20,291 nt of DNA from Oscillospiraceae bacterium (GTDB lineage: Bacteria; Bacillota; Clostridia; Oscillospirales; Oscillospiraceae). Below are positions 1 to 8,020 of this stretch, one piece after another; positions within the stretch are counted from its first letter, which is position 1; each line of letters starts with the position of its first letter. A program made the position numbers and the translations under genes. The notes beneath the pieces are model-generated. The model did no database searches and was not told the DNA's origin. It was given only the letters and a program-made list of their open reading frames with translations. Location: positions 1 to 20,291 of the forward strand of contig JAQUZL010000021.1 of assembly GCA_028691385.1 (NCBI GenBank). Direction: 5' to 3'.

Positions 1-25
1 GTGTAATTACCGGGAGGAATGAACT

Positions 26-2269
26 GTGATTGAAATTTGCAACGAACGCACCTATTATCGCGGCGGTAAGCTGATTCCGGCACAGGACGGCGCCGCTGCC
101 GGCTGCAAGCCGTTTGAACAGGCCAGACAGGGCACTATGGCCTATGATATTTTGGCTGCGCACAACACGTCCGGGTCGATGGAGCGACTGAAAATCCGCT
201 TTGACGCGATGGCGTCCCACGACATCACCTATGTCGGGATTATTCAGACGGCGCGCGCATCCGGCCTTGAGAAATTTCCGCTTCCCTATGTGCTGACCAA
301 CTGCCACAACTCGCTTTGCGCGGTGGGCGGCACCATTAATGAGGACGACCATGTGTTCGGCCTGTCGGCCGCCAAAAAGTACGGCGGCGAATTTGTTCCC
401 GCCCACCAGTCGGTCATCCACAGCTATATGCGAGAGATGTACGCCGGCTGCGGCAAAATGATCATCGGTTCGGACTCCCACACCCGCTATGGCGCCTATG
501 GCACCATGGCCATCGGCGAGGGCGGGCCGGAGCTTGTCAAGCAGCTGCTGCGGAAAACCTATGATGTGAATTATCCCCGCGTGGTGGGCGTTTACCTCAC
601 CGGTGCGCCCCGCCCCGGCGTCGGACCGCAGGACGTGGCGCTCGCACTCATCGGCGCGACCTTCAACGCCGGTACTGTGAAAAATGCGGTGATGGAATTC
701 TTCGGCCCGGGCATTGCAAACCTCTCCATCGATTACCGGGCAGGCATTGACGTGATGACCACGGAAACCTCCTGCCTCAGCTCCATTTGGCAGACGGACG
801 AAATTGTGCGCGACGCGCTCGATACCCTTGGCCGGGGCGCGGCCTATCGTGCGCTTTCTCCGATGCCCGGCGCGTGCTATGACGCCGCCATTTCGGTGAA
901 CCTGTCCGAGATTGAGCCCATGATTGCTCTGCCGTTCCACCCGTCCAACACCTTCACCATTGCGGCATTCAACGAAAACCTGGAGGACATTTTGCATCAG
1001 GTGGACGAGTCCACCATGAAGCAGTTTGCGCTAAAAAAGCCGCCGGAGTGTTTGACAAAAAAGATTCACAACGGCAAGTTTTATGCCGATCAGGGCGTGA
1101 TTGCCGGTTGCGCCGGCGGTACTTACCAGAATATGATGCAGACGGCGGCCATTTTGAACGGCCAGCCCATCGGAAGCGAGCATTTTTGGCTGTCGGTCTA
1201 TCCCACTTCGCAGCCGGTCATGATGGAGTTGGCACGCAACGGCGCGCTGGGCAAGCTGATGGCCTCCGGCGCTTCGGTGCGCTCGGCGTTCTGCGGCCCG
1301 TGCTTTGGGGCGGGCGATGTGCCGGCCAACGGCGCATTCTCCATCCGGCACTCCACCCGTAATTTCCCCAACCGCGAGGGCAGCAAGCCTGACAACGGTC
1401 AGGTTTCCTATGTGGCGCTCATGGACGCGCGCTCGATTGCCGCGTCTGCGCTGTGCGGCGGCGCCATCACCTCGGCCATGGATTTGCCGGAGCCGCCGGT
1501 GGATGCACCGCAGGTGGCCTATCATTTTGATCGCTCGGCCTATGACGCGCGGGTCTATTTTGGCGTGGGCAAGCCGGATCCCACCCAGGAGCTGATTTTT
1601 GGGCCGAACATTGCGGACTGGCCTACGCAGATTGCGTTGCCGGAGAACCTGCTGCTGGAGGTTGCCGCAGCAATCTATGACCCGGTCACCACGACCGATG
1701 AGCTGATTCCCTCCGGCGAAACCTCCTCTTACCGCTCGAATCCTATGAAGCTGGCGGAGTTTACCCTTTCCCGCAAGGACCCACAGTATGTGGGCCGGGC
1801 GAAGGCGTCGCAGAAAATTGAGCTGCTGCGCCGCGAAAATCCGGACGCGCCGGCGGTGCGCGCGGCCATGGGCGACTGCGACGCAAAGACCACAGGCTAT
1901 GGCTCTGTGGTGATGGCCATTCGCCCGGGCGACGGTTCTGCGCGGGAGCAGGCGGCGTCGTGCCAGCGGGTGCTGGGCGGCTGCGCCAACGTATGCGAGG
2001 ATTATGCAACCAAGCGCTATCGCTCCAACGTCATCAACTGGGGCATGGTGCCGTTCACGGTGCACGATCTTGCATCGTACCGGCTGCAGCCGGGCGATAA
2101 AATCTATGTGCCGGGTATCCGCGCGGCTATGGCTTCTGACGCGGCCGAGGTGATGGGCACGCTGTACCAGAATGGAAAGACGACCGCGATTCCGCTGAAG
2201 CTGGAGAATTTGGCGCGCGAAGATCGGGATATTATCCTCAAGGGCTGCCTGATCAACTATTATGCATAA
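26..2269 (+). CDS. Aconitase-superfamily hydratase (YbhJ-like)
   Basis: A 747-residue [4Fe-4S] dehydratase of the aconitase/isopropylmalate isomerase superfamily, expected in the cytoplasm. The start is GTG at 26, chosen because GGGAGG at 12-17 stands eight bases upstream. The N-terminal half carries GSDSHTRYGAYG (the aconitase substrate-binding DSHT motif). Cys362 in AGCAGGTY and Cys423/Cys426 in FCGPCFGAGD match the three cluster ligands of aconitase in order and spacing. The C-terminal part has the swivel-domain signature RSNVINWGMVPF. The length fits single-chain aconitase-like hydratases such as E. coli YbhJ rather than two-subunit LeuC/LeuD. The substrate cannot be read from sequence: citrate/isocitrate is possible, but this branch is usually just called hydratase. 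It stands alone, followed at once by a terminator, so it is the last or only gene of its transcript. Confidence 0.88.
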   Translation: MIEICNERTYYRGGKLIPAQDGAAAGCKPFEQARQGTMAYDILAAHNTSGSMERLKIRFDAMASHDITYVGIIQTARASGLEKFPLPYVLTNCHNSLCAVGGTINEDDHVFGLSAAKKYGGEFVPAHQSVIHSYMREMYAGCGKMIIGSDSHTRYGAYGTMAIGEGGPELVKQLLRKTYDVNYPRVVGVYLTGAPRPGVGPQDVALALIGATFNAGTVKNAVMEFFGPGIANLSIDYRAGIDVMTTETSCLSSIWQTDEIVRDALDTLGRGAAYRALSPMPGACYDAAISVNLSEIEPMIALPFHPSNTFTIAAFNENLEDILHQVDESTMKQFALKKPPECLTKKIHNGKFYADQGVIAGCAGGTYQNMMQTAAILNGQPIGSEHFWLSVYPTSQPVMMELARNGALGKLMASGASVRSAFCGPCFGAGDVPANGAFSIRHSTRNFPNREGSKPDNGQVSYVALMDARSIAASALCGGAITSAMDLPEPPVDAPQVAYHFDRSAYDARVYFGVGKPDPTQELIFGPNIADWPTQIALPENLLLEVAAAIYDPVTTTDELIPSGETSSYRSNPMKLAEFTLSRKDPQYVGRAKASQKIELLRRENPDAPAVRAAMGDCDAKTTGYGSVVMAIRPGDGSAREQAASCQRVLGGCANVCEDYATKRYRSNVINWGMVPFTVHDLASYRLQPGDKIYVPGIRAAMASDAAEVMGTLYQNGKTTAIPLKLENLAREDRDIILKGCLINYYA

Positions 2270-2271
2270 CG

Positions 2272-2302
2272 AAAAAGAGCGGCTTTGGCCGCTCTTTTTT
2301 TG
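2272..2302 (+). terminator. Rho-independent terminator of the hydratase gene
   Basis: GAGCGGC (2277-2283), loop TTTG, then GCCGCTC (2288-2294) and a run of T. Flanking A and T runs lengthen the stem. It begins three bases after the stop codon. Confidence 0.93.
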
Positions 2303-2318
2303 TGCTTGACAGTTCTTG

Positions 2319-2324
2319 TATAAT
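2319..2324 (+). promoter_or_regulatory. Candidate -10 box for the metal ABC operon
   Basis: A perfect TATAAT lies 40 bases before the TTG start of the lipoprotein gene. A perfect TTGACA at 2306-2311 is only 7 bases upstream, too close to be its -35. At the normal distance there is only the T-run of the preceding terminator. The -10 is plausible; the -35 is unclear. No convincing Zur or MntR box was recognised. Confidence 0.4.
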
Positions 2325-2364
2325 AATAGTAACGGATTTTATCTTCAGAACGAGGAGAATTACA

Positions 2365-3231
2365 TTGAAAAAATTATGGTCGTTGCTCCTGCTGACAGGA
2401 GCGTTTTTGATTCTGGCGGGCTGCGGCGCGGCAAGCACGGAGCAGTCCGGGCGCAGTGTGGCCGCGACCACCTACCCGGTGGCGCAGTTTACCGCCGCAA
2501 TCTGCGATGGAACGGATGTGACGGTGTCGCGCATCATTTCCGACAGCGTTTCCTGCCTGCATGATTATTCCCTGTCTGTGCGCCAGGCGGAAGCGGTGGA
2601 GCAGGCGGACGTGGTGATTTGCTCCGGGGCGGGGCTGGAGGATTTCATGGAGGACGTGCTGAAAAATAAGCAGACCGTGATTGAATGCAGCGAAGGCATC
2701 CCGCTGCGCGAGAACGAGGATCGGGATGAGGGCGAATTTGACCCGCATATCTGGATGGCGCCGGAAAACGCCGCGATTATGGTGCAAAATATCGCCGATG
2801 GCCTTGCCGCCGTATTCCCGGAAGACGCCAAGACGTTCGCGCAGAACGCTGCCGCGCTGCAGCAGCAGCTCTCGGCGCTGCAGGCGGAGGGGGAAGCGCT
2901 GCTTTCCAAGCTTTCCTGCCGCGAGCTTGTCACATTCCACGATGGGTTTGGCTATTTTGCGTCGGCCTTTGATTTGACCATCCTTGCCGCCATCGAGGAA
3001 GAGTCCGGCTCGGAAGCGTCCGCCCAGGACATTCGGCAGATTGTGGAGCTTGTCACGCAAAACCGGATTCCGGCCGTATTTGTGGAAGCCAACGGGTCGG
3101 ATGCGGCCGCAAAAATCATTGCCGGAGAAACCGGATGCGCCATCGGCACGCTGGATATGTGCTTGGGGGATGCGGACTATTTTGCGGCAATGCGCGCAAA
3201 TTTTGACGCGCTCGGGGAGGCCTTGCAATGA
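2365..3231 (+). CDS. Metal ABC transporter substrate-binding lipoprotein (ZnuA/AdcA/MntA-like)
   Basis: Extracellular lipid-anchored binding protein of a zinc or manganese importer, 288 residues. The start is TTG at 2365 because GAGGAG at 2352-2357 stands seven bases upstream and a signal peptide follows directly; a longer in-frame GTG at 2302 lies inside the preceding terminator tail and is rejected. The lipobox LAGC puts the lipidated cysteine at residue 20. Likely metal ligands of cluster A-I binding proteins are visible: His66 (HDYS), His128 (DPHIW), His192 (FHDGF) and an acidic residue near the C-terminus (Glu241 or Asp269). There is no His-rich loop like that of many ZnuA proteins, so zinc versus manganese stays open. 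Its stop overlaps the ATPase start by four bases. Confidence 0.9.
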   Translation: MKKLWSLLLLTGAFLILAGCGAASTEQSGRSVAATTYPVAQFTAAICDGTDVTVSRIISDSVSCLHDYSLSVRQAEAVEQADVVICSGAGLEDFMEDVLKNKQTVIECSEGIPLRENEDRDEGEFDPHIWMAPENAAIMVQNIADGLAAVFPEDAKTFAQNAAALQQQLSALQAEGEALLSKLSCRELVTFHDGFGYFASAFDLTILAAIEEESGSEASAQDIRQIVELVTQNRIPAVFVEANGSDAAAKIIAGETGCAIGTLDMCLGDADYFAAMRANFDALGEALQ

Positions 3232-3983
3232 TCTTTTCGAAGCACGGCATCGGCGGCTGCGACAATTCCTGCTGCCTCAAAATCCATGGACTTAGCGTCA
3301 ATCTCGAGGGCGATGAGATTCTCCACGATGTGAACCTGCATATGCACTGCGGCCAAATTACCGCGCTCATCGGGCCGAACGGCGCGGGCAAGTCCACGCT
3401 CATTAAGGCAATCCTGGGGCAGCGGGTCTATTCCGGCAGTATTTATTTTTCCACGTTCAGCGGCCGGCACGAGAAGCCGCGCATTGGCTATGTGCCCCAA
3501 AGCCCGACCTTTGACAAGGGCGACCCGGTCAGCGTGCTGGATTTGTTCGTGTGCTGCATTTCCCGCAGGCCGGCCTTTTTGCCAGTCAGCGCCGCGCTGC
3601 GCCAAAAGGTGCTGGAGTGCCTGTCCCGCGTCCATGGGGAAGCACTGATTGACAAACGCATCGGCGATCTGTCCGGCGGTGAGGTGCAGCGCGTGTTGCT
3701 GGCGCTGGCGCTGGAACCGATTCCCCACATTTTGATTTTGGACGAGCCGCTTTCCGGTGTGGACGTGGAGGGTATGGAGCAGGTGATGGCGATGCTCGAC
3801 GAGATTCGTCGGAATTTCGACCTTTCCATCTTGATTACTACCCACGATTTTTCCATGCTGGAACAGTATGTGGATGACGTGGTGCTCATCAAGGGGACGG
3901 TGCTCAAGGACGGCGCGCCGAAGGACGTGCTGACATCGCCGGAGTTTCATGCGGTGTTCCATCTGGGAGGTGCGGCGCAATGA
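3228..3983 (+). CDS. Metal ABC transporter ATP-binding protein
   Basis: The 251-residue ATPase of the metal importer. Walker A GPNGAGKS is at 49-56, the ABC signature LSGGE at 148-152, Walker B ending DE at 172-173, and the switch histidine at 206 (TTHDF). Its start overlaps the lipoprotein stop (ATGA) and its stop overlaps the permease start the same way, so all three are translationally coupled. Odd feature: before the usual ATPase start there is a short N-terminal stretch rich in cysteine (CDNSCC, residues about 11-16). From memory, similar Cys-containing leaders occur in clostridial zinc/manganese ATPases; a regulatory metal site is a guess. Confidence 0.93.
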   Translation: MIFSKHGIGGCDNSCCLKIHGLSVNLEGDEILHDVNLHMHCGQITALIGPNGAGKSTLIKAILGQRVYSGSIYFSTFSGRHEKPRIGYVPQSPTFDKGDPVSVLDLFVCCISRRPAFLPVSAALRQKVLECLSRVHGEALIDKRIGDLSGGEVQRVLLALALEPIPHILILDEPLSGVDVEGMEQVMAMLDEIRRNFDLSILITTHDFSMLEQYVDDVVLIKGTVLKDGAPKDVLTSPEFHAVFHLGGAAQ

Positions 3984-4816
3984 GTATTTGGTATGCAATG
4001 CTGGACGTGCTTCCGTTCCAGTGGGTCAGCATGACCTTTATGAAAAATGCGCTTTTGGCGGTGCTGGTCATGGCGCCGCTGTATGGGCTGATGTCCACCA
4101 TGATTGTGACCGGGAAAATGAGCTTTTTTTCCGACGCGCTGGGACACTCCGCGTTCACCGGCATCGCCGTGGGCGTGCTGTGCGGCGCAGTGGCGCCTAT
4201 GGGCGTCGCGGTGCTGCTGAGCGTGGTCATCGCGCTGCTGTTCACCTATGTGCGCAGCAAATCCCATCAGGCGACCGACACCATCATCGGCGTGTTTTCC
4301 TCCACCATGGTGGCGCTGGGAATTTTCATTGCCACCCTTGGCGGCAGCAGCTTTACAAAATTCAATAAATATCTGATTGGCGACATTCTATCGGTTACGC
4401 CGCTGGAAATCGGTCTTTTGGCCATTGTGCTGCTGCTGACGGTCACGCTTTGGGTACTGGCGTCCAATCAAATGGTGCTGACGGCGGTGCACCCGCAGTT
4501 GGCGTCCTCCCGCGGCGTGCCGGTGGATTGGGTGCAGGCGGCCTATACCGTGTGCATCGCGGTGGTGGTCACATTGTCGCTGACGTGGGTGGGTCTGATG
4601 GTGCTCAACTCGCTTTTGGTGCTGCCGGCAGCCTCGGCACGCAACGTGTCGCGCAATCTGCGGGAGTATCATCTGTGGTCGATTTTGATCGCGCTGGCGT
4701 GCAGCTTCGCAGGACTGATGACCAGCTACTATGTCGGCTGCTCCACGGGCGCGACCATCTCCATGTATCTCGCCGCGTGCTTTGCGCTGACCTTTGCGTG
4801 TCGTCGGCGCAGCTGA
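3980..4816 (+). CDS. Metal ABC transporter permease (ZnuB/MntB family, ABC-3)
   Basis: The 278-residue membrane permease of the same importer, with about eight hydrophobic segments. The family motif region FFSDALGHSAFTGIAVG is near residue 50, and the loop NVSRNLREYHLWS near 220 probably meets the ATPase. It begins at ATG 3980 inside the overlap with the ATPase stop. It is the last gene of the operon and is followed by a terminator. Metal specificity cannot be told from the permease. Confidence 0.92.
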   Translation: MSIWYAMLDVLPFQWVSMTFMKNALLAVLVMAPLYGLMSTMIVTGKMSFFSDALGHSAFTGIAVGVLCGAVAPMGVAVLLSVVIALLFTYVRSKSHQATDTIIGVFSSTMVALGIFIATLGGSSFTKFNKYLIGDILSVTPLEIGLLAIVLLLTVTLWVLASNQMVLTAVHPQLASSRGVPVDWVQAAYTVCIAVVVTLSLTWVGLMVLNSLLVLPAASARNVSRNLREYHLWSILIALACSFAGLMTSYYVGCSTGATISMYLAACFALTFACRRRS

Positions 4817-4852
4817 CAAGCCCTGTGTTTGTCCGCATACCGATTATGCAGC

Positions 4853-4891
4853 CCCCTGATGTGATATTTCCTGTTACATCAGGGGATTTTT
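4853..4891 (+). terminator. Terminator of the metal ABC operon
   Basis: Stem CCCCTGATGT (4853-4862) with ACATCAGGGG (4876-4885), a 13-base loop, then ATTTTT. Confidence 0.88.
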
Positions 4892-4957
4892 GCTGATTGG
4901 ATGAATTGGCCGAAAACGCCGCGCTTTGACAATCTTTCGCTTTCTGCGGATTCCTTG

Positions 4958-4986
4958 TTGATTTCAACAGGCGGAATCGCTAAAAT
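4958..4986 (+). promoter_or_regulatory. Promoter of the HK1-RR1 operon
   Basis: TTGATT (4958-4963), 17-base spacer, TAAAAT (4981-4986). Transcription should start near 4993, giving an unusually long leader of about 170 bases before the kinase start. Confidence 0.6.
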
Positions 4987-5021
4987 AATGATCAGATACT
5001 GCATTCCGTTCGGCGTGACAC

Positions 5022-5114
5022 GTGATTCTGAAGCGCTAATTTCAGGTGAAATTCAGACGAATCCATCGCGCATGGAGTTTGCGCCTGCTGCCATAGGCAG
5101 GGTATCTGGCGCTC
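5022..5114 (+). other. Structured leader region upstream of HK1
   Basis: Several inverted repeats sit in the predicted leader. AATTTCA-GG-TGAAATT (5038-5053) is a perfect 16-base palindrome-like element, nested in weaker pairing between GATTCTGAA and TTCAGACGAATC. Further on, CTGCC-ATA-GGCAG is nested inside GCGCC ... GGCGC (about 5081-5113). It could be an operator, a regulatory RNA or neither. It matches no riboswitch class I recognise, including the c-di-GMP (GEMM) motif. Confidence 0.35.
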
Positions 5115-5166
5115 ATTCAAAATGCAAACAAAACAGAAAAAGATGAAAAGAAGGAGGACGCCGCCG

Positions 5167-7980
5167 ATGCGCCATAAAGCGACTGCGAGATTGATTTCGG
5201 CCATACTGGCACTTTTGTTGCTGACGAGTATGCTTTTGCTGCCTGCGTTGGCGGCCGCGCCACACAAAACGGTGCGCGTGGCGTGCCCATTGCAAAGCGG
5301 CATTCTGGAAGTGGATGAAAAGGGCCAATATTCCGGCTATACCTATGACTATCTGAAAAAGGTGGCGGAATTTACCGGCTGGGAATATGAATTTATTACC
5401 TTTGCGGGGATGGATCCCAATGAGGCCATCCTTTCTGCGATGGATCTGGTGGAAAATGAAGAAGCGGATCTAATGTGCTGCGTGCTGAAGGACGACGCGC
5501 TTGCCGCGCGCTATACTTACCCGCAGAAGAACTATGGCGTTGTCTATACCGCGCTGGCTATCACTCAGAGCAATTTTGCAATCAATGAGGCAAACTTTAT
5601 GCAAGCTTCGCCGCTGCGCATTGCCGTGCGGGAGCATGCTTCGGTGCGGCAGGGCGAGCTGGAGGAATATCTGGATCGCGCAAATGTCAACTATACTTTG
5701 GTCAACTGTGATTCGGAAGACGCGCAATATTCGGCTCTTGAGGACGGCAAGGCCGACGCGATGCTTTGCCTTTCCCTGAGCGATGTGCCGGGAACCCGGG
5801 AAATCGCGTTTTTTGCGCCGCGTCCCTATTATTTCTTGACAGGAAAAGACAATGTTGCATTGGCAGATGAACTCGATGACGCAATTTCAAAGATCAACAC
5901 TGCATTCCCGGCATTGCAAACGGAATTGTTTAACCGATATTTTGCGCAGGCATCGGACGTGTTTACCGTTTCCGATGCGGAGCGGGCGTATATTCAGGAA
6001 AAAAAGACCATTCACGTGCTCTGCGCAGCCCAATCCGCGCCGTTTGTCTATCAGGACAGCGATGGTACGCTGTGCGGCTCATCGCGGCTGCTGCTGGATG
6101 ACTTTGCCGCAGCTGCGGGCTTGCAGGTGGTCTATGACGTCTATGACCGGACGCAGGATTTTCAGACGGTGTATGACAGCGGAAACTATGACTGCGTGAT
6201 CGGCGCGCCGATCAATGACAGCTATTATGCCAAGCTTGGCCTGATTGCGTCGGATCCGTATGTGGAGCTGAGCACGGTGATGTTTGCCAAAAGCAGCATT
6301 GCGTCGATACCGGAATCGCAGCGCGTGGCTGCAATTCCAAACGGCTCGGCGCTGGCTGCGCAGCTGGACGTGAAAACAGTCAAAACCTATGACACGCTGG
6401 AGCAGTGCATTCGCGCGGTGAAAAACGGCGAGGCGGATTGCGGCTATGGCAACAACCGCTCGGTGGACTACTATGTGCATGATCTGTATGCCAATCTGGC
6501 GGCCTATCCTACCATGCTGGGCGCTGCGGCGGCAACCGTTGCGGTGAACAAAACCGCAGGGGAATCGCTGCTGACGCTGATCAATCACTACATTCGCAGT
6601 TTGAATGACGCGGATCTATATTCCAACAGCGCCAATGCCATTCACTTTGCCCAGAAAAACACGGTGGAATCCTTTGTGCGCACCAATCCGGTGGCCATAC
6701 TTGCGCTGCTTGTGACATTTATCCTGCTGCTGTTTGCCGCGGCGACGGCATATGTTCGCTATCGTCTGCTGCACAGGCAGCAGCTGGTGCTGCGACAGGC
6801 CAACACCCGCCTGGAACAGGCGTATGAGGCAAAAAGTGAGTTTCTATCGCGCATGAGCCACGAAATTCGCACGCCGATGAACGCAATCATCGGTTTGGGG
6901 CAGCTTGCGCTGGACGTGCCGGAGCTGCCGCAGGAAGCGCGGCAGGATCTGCAAAAGATCGACACCTCCAGTAAGTATCTGCTGGGGCTTGTCAACGATA
7001 TTTTGGATATGAGCCGCATCGACAGCGGAAAATTTGAACTGCACAGGCAGTGGGTTTCCCCAATGGAAATTTTGCAGCCCTGTGTTGAAATGATTCAGCC
7101 GCTGATGGAAGAAAAGTGCATTACGTTTTCTTATCCGGACATGAGCCGTTTGCCGGTCGGCATGGAATATGAGGTGGATTTGCTCCGCGTCAGGCAACTG
7201 GTTATGAATCTGCTGAACAACGCCTGCAAGTTCACCCCGCCGCATGGCCATGTGAGCATGACCATCAAAAATCTCAGCTACGATGCCGTGTCCTGCGTGG
7301 ACTTGGTGTCTGTCACGGATGATGGCTGCGGCATCAGCAATGAGAATTTAGAGCGGATTTTTGAGCCGTTTGAGCAGGAAAAGAACCAATATACGGGTGT
7401 TGTGCGGGGAACCGGACTTGGACTTTCGTTGTGCAAAAGGATTATTGACCTGATGGGCGGAAAAATCACGGTGCAAAGTGAGCTTGGAAAGGGAAGCACG
7501 TTTCGTGTCACGTTCCCGTACCAATACCGCGTTGCGCAGGCCGTTCCGGCAAGCGCCGCGCCTGCGCCGCTGGGGCAGCTGCGGGGCATGCGCGTGCTGC
7601 TTTGTGAAGATCAGCCGATCAACGCCGAAATTGTGGAGCGCCTGCTGCAAAAAAAAGAAGTGCAAATCGACACGGTCAGCGACGGCAAGCAAGGCTTGAG
7701 TCGGTTTTCGGCGTCGCCCATCGGCTATTACGACGCAATTTTGATGGACGTCAGAATGCCGGTCATGGACGGCTTGGAGGCCGCGAAAGCCATTCGCGCG
7801 CTCAGGCGATCAGACGCGAAAACCGCGCCGATTATTGCGCTGTCGGCCAATGCGTTTGACGAGGATGTGCAAAAGTCGCTTAGCGCGGGCATGAACGCGC
7901 ATCTGTCCAAACCGATCGAGCCGCAAAAGCTGTATGATACGCTGGCGCGCTTCGCCGTCAATCGCGGACGTCGGGCTTGA
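5167..7980 (+). CDS. HK1: membrane hybrid histidine kinase with two solute-binding sensor domains
   Basis: A 937-residue sensor kinase. The start at 5167 is chosen because AAGGAGGA (5151-5158) is eight bases upstream and a signal peptide (residues 1 to about 31, ending ALAA) follows; upstream in-frame ATGs at 5122 and 5143 lack a comparable site. Domains: two tandem SBP_bac_3-like venus-flytrap domains outside the membrane (about 35-255 and 278-490), one transmembrane helix (about 509-531), a HisKA domain with His565 in SHEIRTPMN, a HATPase domain (NLLNNACKF about 680, DDGCGI about 717, GTGLGLSL about 748) and a receiver with Asp861 (LMDVRMPVMDG) and Lys915. The layout resembles BvgS/EvgS but has no HPt domain. 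The tandem sensors suggest an amino acid or similar small ligand, which is inference. RR1 begins 40 bases downstream, so the two are probably co-transcribed. Confidence 0.92.
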   Translation: MRHKATARLISAILALLLLTSMLLLPALAAAPHKTVRVACPLQSGILEVDEKGQYSGYTYDYLKKVAEFTGWEYEFITFAGMDPNEAILSAMDLVENEEADLMCCVLKDDALAARYTYPQKNYGVVYTALAITQSNFAINEANFMQASPLRIAVREHASVRQGELEEYLDRANVNYTLVNCDSEDAQYSALEDGKADAMLCLSLSDVPGTREIAFFAPRPYYFLTGKDNVALADELDDAISKINTAFPALQTELFNRYFAQASDVFTVSDAERAYIQEKKTIHVLCAAQSAPFVYQDSDGTLCGSSRLLLDDFAAAAGLQVVYDVYDRTQDFQTVYDSGNYDCVIGAPINDSYYAKLGLIASDPYVELSTVMFAKSSIASIPESQRVAAIPNGSALAAQLDVKTVKTYDTLEQCIRAVKNGEADCGYGNNRSVDYYVHDLYANLAAYPTMLGAAAATVAVNKTAGESLLTLINHYIRSLNDADLYSNSANAIHFAQKNTVESFVRTNPVAILALLVTFILLLFAAATAYVRYRLLHRQQLVLRQANTRLEQAYEAKSEFLSRMSHEIRTPMNAIIGLGQLALDVPELPQEARQDLQKIDTSSKYLLGLVNDILDMSRIDSGKFELHRQWVSPMEILQPCVEMIQPLMEEKCITFSYPDMSRLPVGMEYEVDLLRVRQLVMNLLNNACKFTPPHGHVSMTIKNLSYDAVSCVDLVSVTDDGCGISNENLERIFEPFEQEKNQYTGVVRGTGLGLSLCKRIIDLMGGKITVQSELGKGSTFRVTFPYQYRVAQAVPASAAPAPLGQLRGMRVLLCEDQPINAEIVERLLQKKEVQIDTVSDGKQGLSRFSASPIGYYDAILMDVRMPVMDGLEAAKAIRALRRSDAKTAPIIALSANAFDEDVQKSLSAGMNAHLSKPIEPQKLYDTLARFAVNRGRRA

Positions 7981-8020
7981 TAAAATGCATGCCCCAATCG
8001 GGGTTAAGGAGGATAACGCA

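Noticed and set aside
1031..2065. Minus-strand ORF of 344 codons inside the hydratase
   Set aside because: No domain pattern, no ribosome site, and the plus-strand frame has conserved aconitase motifs.
2306..2324. TTGACA and TATAAT together before the metal operon
   Set aside because: Only 7 bases apart, so they cannot form one sigma-70-type promoter; only the -10 is retained as a candidate.
4901..5146. Possible 81-codon protein upstream of HK1
   Set aside because: No ribosome site, overlaps the promoter and leader of HK1, and the sequence has no recognisable pattern.
4987..5166. c-di-GMP (GEMM) riboswitch before HK1
   Set aside because: The conserved GEMM core motifs could not be found, despite the hairpins and the c-di-GMP context.
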